Below, one piece after another: positions 44,755 through 58,000 of a stretch of DNA of 64,000 bases. The notes beneath the pieces were generated by a model. The model searched no databases, had not been told where the DNA came from, and was given only the letters and a program-made list of their open reading frames with translations. Each line of letters starts with the position of its first letter. Position 1 is the first letter of the stretch. This stretch comes from Selaginella moellendorffii. Its lineage: Eukaryota > Streptophyta > Lycopodiopsida > Selaginellales > Selaginellaceae. The position numbers and the translations under genes are program-made. The DNA lies in assembly GCF_000143415.4 (NCBI RefSeq), contig NW_003314296.1, forward strand, positions 911,645-975,644, written 5' to 3'.

Positions 44755-46402
44755 ATATAGAAAGAGTACATGGAATATAAAAATGGAATACAAAAATGTG
44801 CATATCAATTAGTTTAAAACTTTAGTTTATATTATACATAAGGATAAATGGTCCAAATTGATACCAATCTAATGGTTATTAAAATCCCACTATATTAATA
44901 TTAATGTACGATCATTATACACTTCCCCTCCTTTGGGAAGGATGGAAGGTAATCAGGGTTTTTTAATTGACGGGCCAGGATCTTGAGAAGCATTAGGGGG
45001 AGGTATCAGTGGATTTATAAGTGGTACTAATTGTTTTTTATCCTTTTGTACGAAAAGTTTATTGCATATATATTGCATATATATAATTTTTAAAAGATCA
45101 GCTTATTGAACATCATATTGAACTTCATAAACTTTCACTCTAACTTCCCTTCCACTAGGCAAGAAGCCCTTTAAACAAATCACATACCATAAGATTAGGA
45201 AAATAGACTAACACTATATCATCCACTTTGTATTTTACAGGTAGATGATGATAGAATTTATAACATTGTTATTGTCCCATTTATTTGTGGCTCAAGTGTT
45301 CAATGTACTCTACTCGAATAAGTGGAAGAATGTTTATTAAATACTGATCCCAAAACTTAATATTGCTAGCTCGTGACAATCATGAAGGTAAACTTAACTC
45401 CATTAGTAATATTGGATCATATAACTATATAAGAGTTTATATGGTGAAGCACTAACAAAACTCTATACCCCTATGACATATATATATCAAAGAGATGGCA
45501 AATAACCATCTTAATCCGAATACTGAAAGTTCACATACTTCATGATTATCTTTTTTAAAGTTCAAATAAGTTATTCCATGAAACCATTTATCAATAGATG
45601 ATAAGTATAGCCATAAATGCGAGACTGTTATCCGAAAGAATCCACTCCAAATAGAAATGCTGGAACACCACTCGATTAAGGAGAAAGTATCTAACAACAG
45701 TTGCAGACACACTAACAAAAGCATTGATATCCACCTAGCGAATCAAGTAGTCAAAAGCTAGCTACCCATAAAAAAGTCCCCATCAGATCAAATGCCACCA
45801 ACTCAAACAAACACATTTGACTCCAACCATCCTTTTGCAACACAAGAGGGAGTATTACGAACTTAGCATTAAATGTATTACACACATGCTAAAGAGCATT
45901 TTGTCCCATCTCCAACCAATGGAAAGACATATGCAACTTTTTAGTCACATTATCTCATATACCTGCCTAAAATAGGATAATCATAGTAAGTATGGAGAAA
46001 ATGTAGAATAAGGATCAAAGGCACCACCAACTGTAAATGATCATTAGGATCCATCCTCACAAAAAAAAAAAAGGTCATCCTTAAGATGATATTGAGAATA
46101 TAAATGCCGAAATGGCAAGTTATCAGCAAGTGATGCAAAATTCTTAAACCCATCACCAAGCCTTTGGATCCATGGCTTAATTTTTTGAGCCTCATGAACT
46201 TCGTCAAAAGAAGGTAAATTTTGTTCTAGACATTGTGGATATCGAACATCAAGTATAGCAACTACTGATGGCATGCAATCCTCATCTAGAAAATTCAAAA
46301 ATATTAGAATAATAGGCTTCTTAGAAACATGATAAAAAAGCAAAGAAGGAAGAGGAGTTCAAGAAAAGATGTCAACATCAATTATAGAATTTCTCAGATA
46401 AT
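44755..46402 (-). mobile_element. Gypsy relic, element 2, left part (3' LTR, integrase)
   Basis: Minus orientation. 44755-44921 is LTR-like (TGTATAATG start on the minus strand), preceded internally by a purine-rich tract (AAAGGAGGGGAAG, minus strand). 45100-46390 resembles 19190-20560 of element 1 with many changes, mostly transitions. No long frame survives. The relic stops at ATAAT (46398-46402), the target site of the element at 46403, and resumes at 53742. Confidence 0.82.
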
Positions 46403-47535
46403 TGTAGCATACGTGGTTTTTACCCTTTATCCTATGGTGAATTACCATAGGATAACACCATGAAGTGGAACCTAAACACTCCATGTGCCACATGTTATAT
46501 GCCATGTGTCACATGCCACGTGTCCATAGGATAGTGGTGTGGAACCCGAGGTTTAGGGCCTTGGGCAACTGAACGAAGGAATGGTGCCAAACTCCCAAGC
46601 ATAGAGCCAAGGGGTGACAAAACCAGACCATGGAACAACTCCCAAGCATACAACCCAAGGAGCAAAGGGACAAGAGCCCGGAGCGATTTGGAACAGTCCT
46701 GGAGCAACCAACATCCCAATGCTAGGATCAGCATACAAAACGGAGCCAAATGGAGTCTGACGCTATTTCGGCATATCGGTGGCTTAACGCAAGGACATGG
46801 GTATTCCACCAGCTAGCATGGTGTGGAACTTAGGCTTAAACCCAAGCCGGATGCAGAACAATGACATGCACGCAAGCGGGAGCTAGACTATGCCTCAAGT
46901 TGGTTGGCCATGCCCAACCTACCCACTATCCCTACTATACATTGGAACCCCCCATATCCCCCCCCCCTGAGGAACACACACTTTGGGCTTTCACCCCAAG
47001 CCTCCCTTAGTATTAGGAGTTAGTCTTTGGGAGAAGTTTGAAACATACTAAATATGGAATGTCTTTAGATTACGAATTTGGACATGGGACGAACACCATT
47101 GTGTTTAGGACAATCTCTACTTTTACTGCCACGACAACAGGAGGTCGGTATTGTTGGACTTGTTATCAGTCTCTACCTAAGCTAGTTGAAAAACTGGTCT
47201 TTGCATGTGCACTTGACCAAATGAGCATAAGGAAGGAATTCCTAAGTGTTTATTAGTCAAGCATACTTGACCTGGTTAGAAAAATTCATTTATTGACTTG
47301 CACTTACTAGTGTTAGGAACCCCTGCGATATTGAGATTGGTCCCTCAATGCTAGATGATAACTTACCATGTCTGCCAAACACCCTCGCTATCATGCCTTT
47401 TGTGTTAGTTTCATTTTGGTCCCAAATGCTATTTATGAAAAGTGTCCAAATTTGCTCATTTAGCATATCTACAAAAGAAAGAGTGTTTGTAAGGATTGGT
47501 CAACAAGTAACTTTTGATACTTGAAATTCATGACA
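46403..47535 (-). repeat. LARD-like element, left (3') LTR
   Basis: 1133 bp, similar to 52616-53736 apart from frequent transitions and one segment (47124-47472) that is in opposite orientation in the partner LTR. Starts TGTAGCATACGTGG and ends ATTCATGACA on the plus strand. Confidence 0.85.
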
Positions 47536-47601
47536 CTCTCCCCCCCTAAGGAAGATCGACGTCCTCATTGATGCATACTCGAGTTTAGAATACTGCCAAA
47601 G

Positions 47602-48276
47602 TGTAGCGCATGTGATCATGGGATGAGATTTGGATATACTGTCACCGTGGATCCTTGGAACCTTGGGGGATAAATGGGGATAAAATAGCCACTAAGGGCT
47701 CTCTCATCAAGCAATTGCCCCTTTTCCAGTTGGCTTAAGGGGAGAGAGATAAGGTGCGCTACAGTTGGTATCAGAGAAAATGGCACGGGTTCGATTCCCA
47801 TTGATTAGTGGCTACCTAAAATATAATATACCCTTGAGCAAGGTATATTCCTACCCCTAAATTTGAAAAATCGTATGTATTGGGCATCCATGCGTATGTC
47901 CTTCCTCTTGTGTGGAGTATCCACAGACGAAGGTATCCACCGTGGGACTGCAGTACGGGTGGATGACTAGTTGCCTCACATGGAATAGCTAATCTACACA
48001 ATGGAAGAATTGGTAGATTGAGTGCGGAAATGGAGGTGCTGGTTCCCCTTGGCTCAGTAGGGGTTGCTAGTCAATAGTCAATGAGGACATTGACATCTCT
48101 GAAGGGGGGGTGAGTGTAGCGCATGTGATCATGGGATGAGATTTGGATATACTGTCACCGTGGATCCTTGGAACCTTGGGGGATAAATGGGGATAAAATA
48201 GCCACTAAGGGCTCTCTCATCAAGCAATTGCCCCTTTTCCAGTTGGCTTAAGGGGAGAGAGATAAGGTGCGCTACA
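47602..48276 (+). mobile_element. Complete TRIM element (675 bp)
   Basis: LTRs 47602-47763 and 48115-48276 are identical over all 162 bp, begin TGTAGCGCA and end TGCGCTACA (inverted termini). They are flanked by CAAAG target duplications (47597-47601 and 48277-48281). One base after the left LTR is a primer-binding site, TTGGTATCAGAG (47765-47776), matching the 3' end of initiator tRNA-Met. A polypurine tract, GAAGGGGGGG (48101-48110), sits just before the right LTR. The 351 bp interior has no coding capacity. Identical LTRs mean a very recent insertion. It lies inside the LARD-like element, 66 bp from its left LTR. Confidence 0.95.
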
Positions 48277-48281
48277 CAAAG

Positions 48282-51200
48282 AAACAACTCCAGAAAAAGT
48301 TCATGGTATTCACACTATGTGATAAATGCACCAACTTAAATAAGTTAGGAGGCAACCTCTTTGTCTAACGCAGATGCGCTATCAACTCAGACACCTTCCA
48401 GCCATCGCCAACAAGGAAATGACCAACAGAGGTAGCCACCCTTGCTGCTCTGGGTGTCACCCAGCTTACCAAAGTGTGATACGCCTTTGCCCGCAAGGAC
48501 ATAGAGAGAAAAGCCAGAAGCCCCAACCCTCCTGAGCAAATAAACCAAACCCGTCGGTAAGGTTTAGATAAACTACTGTAAATAGGCAGTTAGAGTTGTT
48601 TACAAGGTCACACCCTTTTAACGGAATAAGGAACATCGACAAAGAGGCGGGTGATGTGACCAGTTGACAGTAGCTACCCCATGACTAAAAATTTCACCAT
48701 GCACATGAAGTGTTGAAGCTAGTCTGCCTATACTAGCCCAAACTTAAAGATCAATAGATGGACAATATCAAAGTCATAGACAACGATATCTTAGAGTCTT
48801 AATTATCAGTGAATAAATCTTAGATCAGAACACAAAAGTATTCCAAGTAAGTTATCATCCGATAAACCAGTATGATAATATAGGAACCATCAAGATCATC
48901 ATTTTTGGAAACATAGGATTCACCATCTAACAAAATTCAATAGCTAGTGTATTATTAAGGACACTCAATGACAAAACTTAACTATCAAAGATTGCAGATA
49001 AAATGTCAACAACTTACAAAAGATAACTTAAAGAACACAAGGTAACATTGACTGGCAAGCAAAATGCTCGCGAATGTATCACCCAAAAGAAATAACATTT
49101 AAATCTATTAGAACCAACTTGAGCAACAATCAATAGAACAGAATGAATGTGGTAAGACCAACAAACACTCGTTTATGCCAATTATTACACTAACCAATCT
49201 GAATAAATTCCGGTCAATAATACCAAGGAACTAGAGTTGCTCAAGCAAGCGTTAGCAACATCCTACCGATGTTTTAAACCCAAAAGACTAATCCAAAATA
49301 AACCACAAAGAACATATGGTATGCAAAAAGCCATAAGCCATAAAAAAAAACAATTAATTATCATAAAAGAACATCAATCATCCCACCAATGAAGAGATAC
49401 ATAATCATCATCGAAGAAAGAATTTACCATCCTGAAAAACGGCAAATCATTTTATACCAACAATAATTAAGCAAAACCTTTGACAAGGATAATCAACCAT
49501 TCTAGATGATAGTCAATCATTATCAATGATTGCTAGATGCAAAAACTAATTTCAACATCGAAGCTAATAAGCCAAAATGTCTTTCCCAACAACTCTTAGC
49601 AAATGAAATAATAAGTATAAAACTCAAAGAACCAAAAACTTGAAGAAGTCTATAGCCAAGTCGTGCTTAGCAATAATCATAAGTCTCACATGAACTAACT
49701 TCAATGCTAAAGAAGAAAATCATGGTATAACCCACAATATCCTTCTTAACATATCTATAAGCTAAACTTCATAATGCAAAGCTAATGAAAAACATATATA
49801 CATCAACTCAAAAGCCAAACACAACGAAGTTATACTCAAAAAGTGATCATCAAACCAATCCTTCATAAATCCATCTATAGCAAGACGTAACTCACTTGAT
49901 AACAAGCACAAGAAGAACCATCAATGATTAATATATTTCAACTCAAATCCAATAAAGATTTAAACATTCAAATATTGATCACTAACTCTTCTTCCTATAA
50001 AGCTAGTATAGTTCATGATTGAATCACTTTTCATGGAAAAGCCAAAGCTCAACCATGACTAAGCACTCTCATCTAGAACACAACTAACTCAACTTGCCAC
50101 TTAGTTCATTTGAATATCATAGTTGCTAACTAATAAATGCACAAATGCTAAGAACATAAAGTTATAACCAAATCATCAACACTATCTCCATCAAGACTAA
50201 TGAAACTTAATATCAATCCTATAGAGAGACATCTTATTTCACTTGAATCTCAATATCAACAATGTCAACGACAAGACATTACTTCAATGCCATCAACGCT
50301 AAAACAAAGGTAGAAGAAAGCAAGAGTGAATCACCACTCAAAACTCATTAACAACCAAGCTAACCAAAGTCAAAGATATTTTAATCAATATCCAAGACCA
50401 ATCCTTCAACAAAACTCAATTATAAATTACACATCATCAAAAAGTGATTCACCACATCCAAAACTCAATGAAATCCAACACTAGACTAAATGCATCTAAA
50501 TGATATTGACAGACGTAGAGTCAACATACTAACATGGAAAACTCATGTAAGTCTAATGACATGATCCTCCTCAACAATATTCGGTAAAGTAAGTTTATCA
50601 CTACTAAATCCTCATTGAGTGAAGCAAGTGTCAACAGTTCTCAATGAAGTCTACAAGTAATCACTAATCATAAAGCAACTAACAATCACCTTTCAACTTA
50701 CCTTCACAAAATCTGAATACTAAACTTGTGTCATCGAGTTATATATTTGTCCAACATGAACGTAATACCCTAGGCACGAGATAAAGGTTCATGGATAAGC
50801 ATAAATTACATGACCACTCGAATACAACTCAACCACGATAAACTCATTAATACATTTAGCCACTAGTTTTGAGCATGCCTTGAAAAGGTTAGCTATGCAT
50901 GACCAACATTTAGTCAAAACTAAAGTGAAGACCATGAAATGGACTCACATCGGTACACAACTTCCTCATAGACAAAACTATAGTACGGGTATCAACATCT
51001 CAACCTCAAATAACTAAGTTGGACATCACCATCTTTAGCCAAGGCGCAGAGCCACCAAGACCAAATCAAGATCAGTGAGAGCTTACTACTCTCATAGAGT
51101 TTAACGAAATGCAAGGTGTAACCTGCCACCAAGCACAACGCTACAAAAGAAAGGCACAAAGGTCACCTTTCTAAAAAAGCACAACAGCCACTTTTCTATA

Positions 51201-52603
51201 CCAACTCTAGATTCTATTCAACTCAATTTCCTTAGCCCCAAAAGTCAGCATCCCTTTCCAAGCTACATCATACAAACTACCTACCAAGGTTTAATCTAAC
51301 CAAAGTCAAATCCAACCCCTTCACTAGTTTGTATTGGCTTTTGAAAATGGAATGGTTTTCGAGCAAAGTGATTAACAAATCAGCTATTGGAAAAGTCTAA
51401 GAAAATTTGTGGAAAATTTTCCATCCTAAAGAAAGAATGACTCTCAGAATGTAAAGTTTCAAGACTCAACCAACTTCCTCCAACTCGCAACTTCACATAG
51501 GTTCACCTTAACATAAATTCTCGAGACACATAGTATGCTTAGGTATTGAACATCATGCCCATATTTTTAATATCCAACACCAATATTTGCAAAATGCAAA
51601 ATGAATATCTAAGTTTAATCACAAAGACCATATCTTCAAATATCCACATTGCACTAACACTCTTCTTCAATCACGTTCAAAATCCAATGTAAAGCCAAAA
51701 CATTAACAAGAAAAAAAATGACATGGAAAATCAAGCAACCAAACTCAAAACTAATCCAACACCAAGCTACTAATAAAGCAATAGCAAGGTTCCCTAGAAA
51801 AGAATTGAGCATTGCAACTTAAGTTTTCCAATAACAAGCTTAAATAAAATGGTTTAGCGTTCACCGCTATCCATCCCACGACTCACCACTTGCAAAACCA
51901 TCATTTTCAACATGTATCAAGGTAGGGACTTTTGATTGCATAATGTGAATACAAGCAATGAGTTAACACCTCGTTGAAAATCATCTCTCCAAGAAGAAAA
52001 AATAATTTACGTATTTGATCCTTCATTCCTGATGACTCTTTTTTCAGTCTCATCTTTGACTAAACCTCAAGCTTGCTTTCATACTGCCTTCAGTTCAATC
52101 CAAGAAAAGTTTATGAAAGAGCACGGCAATAATTCCTTGAATCAATAGACTCATCCCTATAATCTTGATTGATCCACTTATAATCATGCCTAGGAAGGAT
52201 TCACTAGTGCCATGCTAAACAACTATGGATCAGCCTATTTGCCACTCATAGCAAACCTAGGGAAGGTTTACTTTCACCCATGGTACATGGAACAACTCAT
52301 GGAACCACTGATATGGTAACATTAATCTTGCTAACTCAAAGTGTAACCTCGAGTTGCTAATGTGCCTTACTCATGAGCCCAAGTGAAAACTCATGCAAAT
52401 GGAATGTTTCACATCCATCTTATAAGCCCAAGAGCAAGCTCGCACATTACGGTACAAAAAGGTAACCAAACTCCATACCCAAGGAACAATTGCGAAGTTT
52501 TTGCACCCAAACGTGTACCCACTCGGATCATCATTTTCATCTCTGCGTATGTAATAAGACTAGTTGTCTAATCTCATTGGATAGCGCTCGCTGAGATGTA
52601 TCC
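48282..52603. other. Interior of the LARD-like element, non-coding
   Basis: Plus strand is strongly A- and C-rich (many ATCAA, CATCAA and AACTCA words), so the element's own strand is T/G-rich. Stops are frequent in all frames and no gag, protease, RT, integrase or captured gene was recognised. Confidence 0.7.
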
Positions 52604-52615
52604 TCTAATACCAAA

Positions 52616-53736
52616 TGTAGCGCATGTGGTTTTTACCCTTTATTCTATAATGAATTACCATCATATAACACCACGAAGCGGAATCTAAACCCTCCATGTG
52701 CCACGTGTTATATGCCATGTGTCATATGCCATGTGTCCATAGGATAGTGGTGTGGAACCCGAGGTTCAGGACCTTGGGCCACTAAACAAAGGAATGGTGC
52801 CAAACTCCCAAGCATAGAGCCAAGGAGTGACGGAACCGGACCATGGAGCAACTCCCGAGCATACAGCCCAAAGAGCGAAGGGACAAAAGCCCAGAACGAT
52901 TTGGAACAGTCCTGGAGCAACCAACATCCCAATGCCAGGACCAGCATATAAAATGGAGCCAAACGGAGTCTGACGCTATTTCGGCATATCGATGGCTTAA
53001 TGCAAGGACATGGGTACTTCACTAGCTAGCATAGTGTAGAATTTGGGCTTAGACCCAAGTCAGACGCAGAACAAAGACAGGCACACTTAGACTATGCCTC
53101 AAGTTAGTTGGCTATGCTCGACCTACCCACTATCTCTACTATACATTTGGAACCCCCCATAGTCCCCCCTTGAGGAACACACACTTTGGGCTTTCACCCC
53201 AAACCTCCCTTAGTATCAGGAGTTAATCTTTGGGACAAGCTTGAAACTTACTAAATATGGAATGTCCTTAGATTGCGAATTTGGACACAGGACAAGCACT
53301 ATTGTGTTCAAGACAATCTCTACTTTCCGTAGATATGCTAAATGAGCAAATCTGGACACTTTTCATATATAGCATTTGGGACCAAAGTGAGACTAACATA
53401 AAGGGCATGATAGTGAGGGTGTTTGGCAAACACGGTAAATTATCATCTAACGAATATTGAAGGACCAATCTTAATATTGTAAGAGTTCCCAACACTAGCA
53501 AGTGCAAGTCAACGAATAAGTTTCTCTAACCAGGTCAAGTATGTTTGACTAAATAGACATTTAGAAATTCCTTCCTTATGCTCATCTGGTCAAGTACACA
53601 CGCGAAGACCAACTTAGGCGGAGATTGATAACGAGTCCAGCAATATCGACCTCCTGCTATCGTGGCAGTAAGGAAAGAGTGTCCATAAGGACTGGCTGAC
53701 AGGTAACTTTTGATACCTGAAGTCACATTCACGACA
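52616..53736 (-). repeat. LARD-like element, right (5') LTR with inverted segment
   Basis: 1121 bp. Sequence outside 53329-53670 is collinear with the left LTR. 53329-53670 matches the left LTR only as its reverse complement (for example ACCAGGTCAAGTATG here versus CATACTTGACCTGGT at 47261). Confidence 0.9.
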
Positions 53737-53741
53737 ATAAT

Positions 53742-55010
53742 AAACAATCTTAAAATCATATATTTGAAGTTTCAAAACCCATCAAGAAAAATGAACAACC
53801 AAATTATTTTGCTTTAATAATAAAGTAAATGCAGCATGATCACCTTCTAGTTTATTTAGTGAATTAATGACTTCTCTCTAGACAATCCAGAAAATCAACA
53901 GTATAAGGAAGAGGGTACACATCTAGGATAATCATTTTATTACAAACGATAGTTGATGCAGAAACGAATACTCCCATTAAACTTTGTGATAAGATGAGGT
54001 TCACACACCCAAGGACTCTGTAACTTTTGAATAACACCTTTTTTAACATTTTCTTGACGTTTACACATAAAATCTTGATCTCCTTTGGTGACTAACAATG
54101 TATAGAAACCTTGATTGAACAAGCATCCCCAATTGGAATAGAATGCAGTGTTGCAATCTTAGCCCCAAACAACAAATCAAATTTGAAGAGATCAACATAC
54201 TCCTTCATAAACTAGTCAACCACTACAACATAAAGATTGTTAAGGGAACTAAAGAGGGAATAGAGGAACAAGATGAAAACATAAGAGCAAATAATGGGGA
54301 GACAAAAGTGATGGAAGCAGATGTAAAAGAAAAGGAATGAAGAGAAATAAAAATGAGAGGAATAGAAGAAATATAAAAAAGTATAAAACAAATAGGAGAA
54401 GCATTAAAATCACACTTGGCATGATTATACCACAACCAATTTATATTAAGGATGAAGTCAAATGCTTGATTCAGCACTACTCGCAATAATTGAAACTCAA
54501 GCTCAATATCACTTACATACACAACTAGGTTTGCCTCATCCTATGCATATGTATATGTATGCCATTGCTATAAATAATGAAAACTAACTTTGCTACATGA
54601 CACAAATGTAGATGGCAATATGTGGCAACTGGTTGAATAATAGAAGATAAACTTGAGTCTATATCAACTAACATGGAGAGAGTAATAAAAAACCTCTTGT
54701 TATAAAAACAAACTTAGAAGTAAACACTATAGGAATTGGTGCTGAGAGAACCCTTTTATGATACTCTTGAAAGAATAATGAAAAAGTCATTGACTTATTC
54801 GCACAAAGACCATTCACTACTCATATGACTTTTTTATTTTCCAAAAGAATCTCTATATCAAGATCTTCCACTGCAATAACACTAATAAGATGTTGATGCT
54901 AATGCCTACACCCAGGAAATGAAGGATACCAATTTGGAAAATGCTAAGAATGCATATATATGTGACCAACCTCATCACACACCCAGTAGTGGACATCACT
55001 GTCATAAATG
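53742..55010 (-). mobile_element. Gypsy relic, element 2, right part (RT to gag edge)
   Basis: Continues the relic interrupted at 46402: AAACAATCTTAAAATCATAT matches element 1 near 20580. An internal deletion then jumps to RT (53870-54110, cf. 21570-21760) and the protease/gag border (to about 55010, cf. 22680). Frames are broken throughout. Gag and the other LTR are missing. Confidence 0.8.
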
Positions 55011-55079
55011 TGATTGTGGGTATCAAAAGTTACTTGTCAACAAGTCCTTTTGGATATCCTTTCCTTATTATCACGACAA

Positions 55080-58000
55080 TTTATACCAAAATGCTACTTG
55101 TGGTGATAAGTTGAAAGTGCATAATGCCATGGTAAGGCTTATTTCTCTCTATATTCTATAGCTTGCTAGATTCAGACTCATGACTAATCACGTGGTGACT
55201 TTATAGCAAAGTGCTATGATAAGTGGATTAATATCGCAATAACATTATAGCAAAATGCTACTTGTGATGTGTGATGATGAGCTGATCTCTTTTTTCCACA
55301 GCATGTTGGATTCAGACTCTGGACTAATCACTTAGTTACATTATAGCAATATACTGTTTATGGTGATGAGCTGGAAGTGCACAAGGCCATGGTAAGGCTT
55401 GCTCCTCTTTATTTTCTACAACTTACTGTACTTAAACTTGAGATTAGTCACTCATCCACTTTATAGCAAAATGTTACTTGTCATGATGAGTAGAGTAATC
55501 ATATGACGAATTTACAGCAAAATGCTACTTATGGTGATAAATTGGAAGTGCATAAAGCCATATGTAAGTAATTAAAGAAAATGACTTAAGAAACAATTCA
55601 TAAAGGTTTAAATATAAAAGGAAAGGGCTCATAAATAGGAGTGCACCCCCTTTTCCAATCAGTTAAAGGTTTTGGGATATTTAAGGTTAAGTGTCTTTGG
55701 GTTTGAATAGTATTGGGCAGGGTTAAACATCTTTAAGCTTGAATAATATTGAGCTGGATAATCTTTTAAAAATTCCAAATTCAAGAGTTTACATTTGGTA
55801 TTAAAGGGGTCTTAAGTCTGACTCTGTTAGTTAGCTAAAGGAATCACTGTTAGTTAGTTAGGGGAATCACACCACATATTGATATTGATATCTAGCAAAT
55901 CCAATTTACCTAATCCGAGAGGTAAAGTGTCAAGAGAGTGGGGCTCTTGGGAGAGCTGTGGCTCTTAACTTTTGTTTAGGGAAGCATAGTGGATTCTAGA
56001 TAACCAATGAGAATAATTTGAGACACAATCCCTAAAGGTTTAAATATAAAGGGAAAAGGCCCATAAATAAGAATACACCGGTTAAGGGTCTTAAGATATT
56101 TAGGGTTAAGTGTCTTTATATTTGAATAATATTAGGCTAGATGTCCTTTTGGGAAGTCCAAATTCAAAAGTTTACATCATGGTAAAGCTTGCTCCTCTAT
56201 TTTTTTCCAACTCGCTAGATTCAATCTCAAGACTAATCATTTAGTGATATTACAATAATATGCTAATTATAGTGATGAGTTGCAAGTGCATAAGACCATG
56301 GTATGGCTTGCTCCTCTATATTTACTGCATTCAAACTAAGGATTAATCACTCATTCACTTTATAGCAAAATGCTACTTGTGGTGATAAATTGGAAGTGCA
56401 CAAGGCCATGTTAAGGCTTGATCCTTCCTATTTTTTGCAGCTTGTTAGATTTAGACTCATGAGTAATCACTCAGTGATGTTACAATAAAATGCTACTTAT
56501 GGTGATGAGTTGGAAGTGCATAAGGCCATGGTATGGATTATTGCTCCCTATTTTTTGCAGTTTCCTAGATTCAAACTCTAAAGTTAGTAGTTAGTGGCAT
56601 TACAGCAAGATATTGCTTATGGTGAAAAGCTAGAAGTGCAAAAAGCCATGGTACGGTTTGCTTCTCTATACTTTCTGTTGCTAGCTGGATATAGATTTAG
56701 GACTAATGGCTAGGTGATGTTATCGCAAAATGTTGCTTGTGGAGAGGAGTTGGAAGTACACAAGGCTATGGTAAGGTTTGCTCCTCTTTTTTTTTGCTCA
56801 CTACAAACAGCATTTTGCTATAACATCACTAAGTGATTAGTCTCAAGTTGGAATTCAATGAGCTTGAGCTGGAAGTGCACGAGGCCATGGTAAAGCTTAC
56901 TCCTCTCTATTTTCTGCAGCTTGTTGGACTCAAACTCATGACCAATCACTCATTCTCTTTATAGCAAAATATTACTTATCATGACGTAGGGATTAATCAC
57001 GTAGTGACTTTATAGCAAAATGTTGCTTGTGGTGACAAGCTGAAAGTGCATGATGCCATGGTAAAACTTTCTTCTCACTATTTTCTATAGCTTGCTGTAT
57101 TTAGACTTAGAACTAATCAAGTGGTTACTCTATAAGACAATGCTGCTTATTATAACAAGCTACTATACTCAAATTCAATGACATTTAACCCTAAATATCC
57201 CAATACCCTTAACTGATTAGGAAAAAGAGTGCATTTTTTTTCATAGACTTTCTATTTTTGAACCTTTATAAATTGTATCCTGAATTTTATGTTTATTTGC
57301 TTGCAATAAGCTAAAATTGTATGAGACCATGGTAAGGCTTGCTCCTCTCTATTCTTTGGATTCAAACTCTAAATTAATCATTTAATGACTTTACAGCAAA
57401 ATATTGCTTATGTTGACGAACTAGAAATGCATAATATATGGTAAAGCTTTTTACTCTCTTTTTCTGTAGCTCTCTAAATTTAGAGTTGGGATTAATCAAG
57501 TGGTGACTTTACAACAAAATACTACTTGTGGTGATGAGTTGAAAGTGCATGAGGCTGCAACTCTCTAGATTCAAACTCGGAACTAATCACTTGGTAATAT
57601 TATAGCAAAATGTATAAGTGCACATGGCTATGGTAAAGCTTGCTCCTCTATTTTTTCTACAACTCATTAGATTCAGACTCAAGACTAATCATATTGTGCC
57701 TTTAAAGTTTAATTACTATTTATGGTGACGAGCTGAAAGTGCATGATGTCATGATAAGGTTTGCTTCTCTTTATTTTCTATAGCTCACTTGTTACTGGTG
57801 ATTTTACAACAAAATGCTACTTGTTATAATGAGTGAACTAATTTAATAGTGATATTACAGCAAAATGATGGTTGTGGTGATGAATTGAAAGTGCATAATC
57901 TCATGGTAAGGCTTGTTGCTCTCTATTTTTTACAGCTCTCTAAATTCAGACTTAAAACTAATTATGTATTGAATTTATAGCAAAATCTTGCTTCTTGTGA

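Larger units (their letters stand above)
46403..53736 (-). mobile_element. LARD-like non-autonomous LTR retrotransposon
   Basis: It is 7334 bp including the nested TRIM, bounded by ATAAT target duplications (46398-46402 and 53737-53741). The long terminal repeats are 46403-47535 and 52616-53736. In minus orientation the LTR runs TGTC...GCTACA. The primer-binding site beside the right LTR reads TTTGGTATTAGAG on the minus strand (about 52604-52616), close to the initiator-Met type TGGTATCAGAG. The polypurine tract beside the left LTR is CTTAGGGGGGGAGAG (minus strand, 47536-47550). The roughly 5 kb internal region has no frame above about 62 codons and no gag or pol motif, so it depends on other elements. 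It sits inside the gypsy relic. Confidence 0.88.

Noticed and set aside
47038-47256. 72-codon ORF and others inside the LARD-like LTR
   Set aside because: Not conserved between the two LTRs (the segment is inverted in the other) and no motif.
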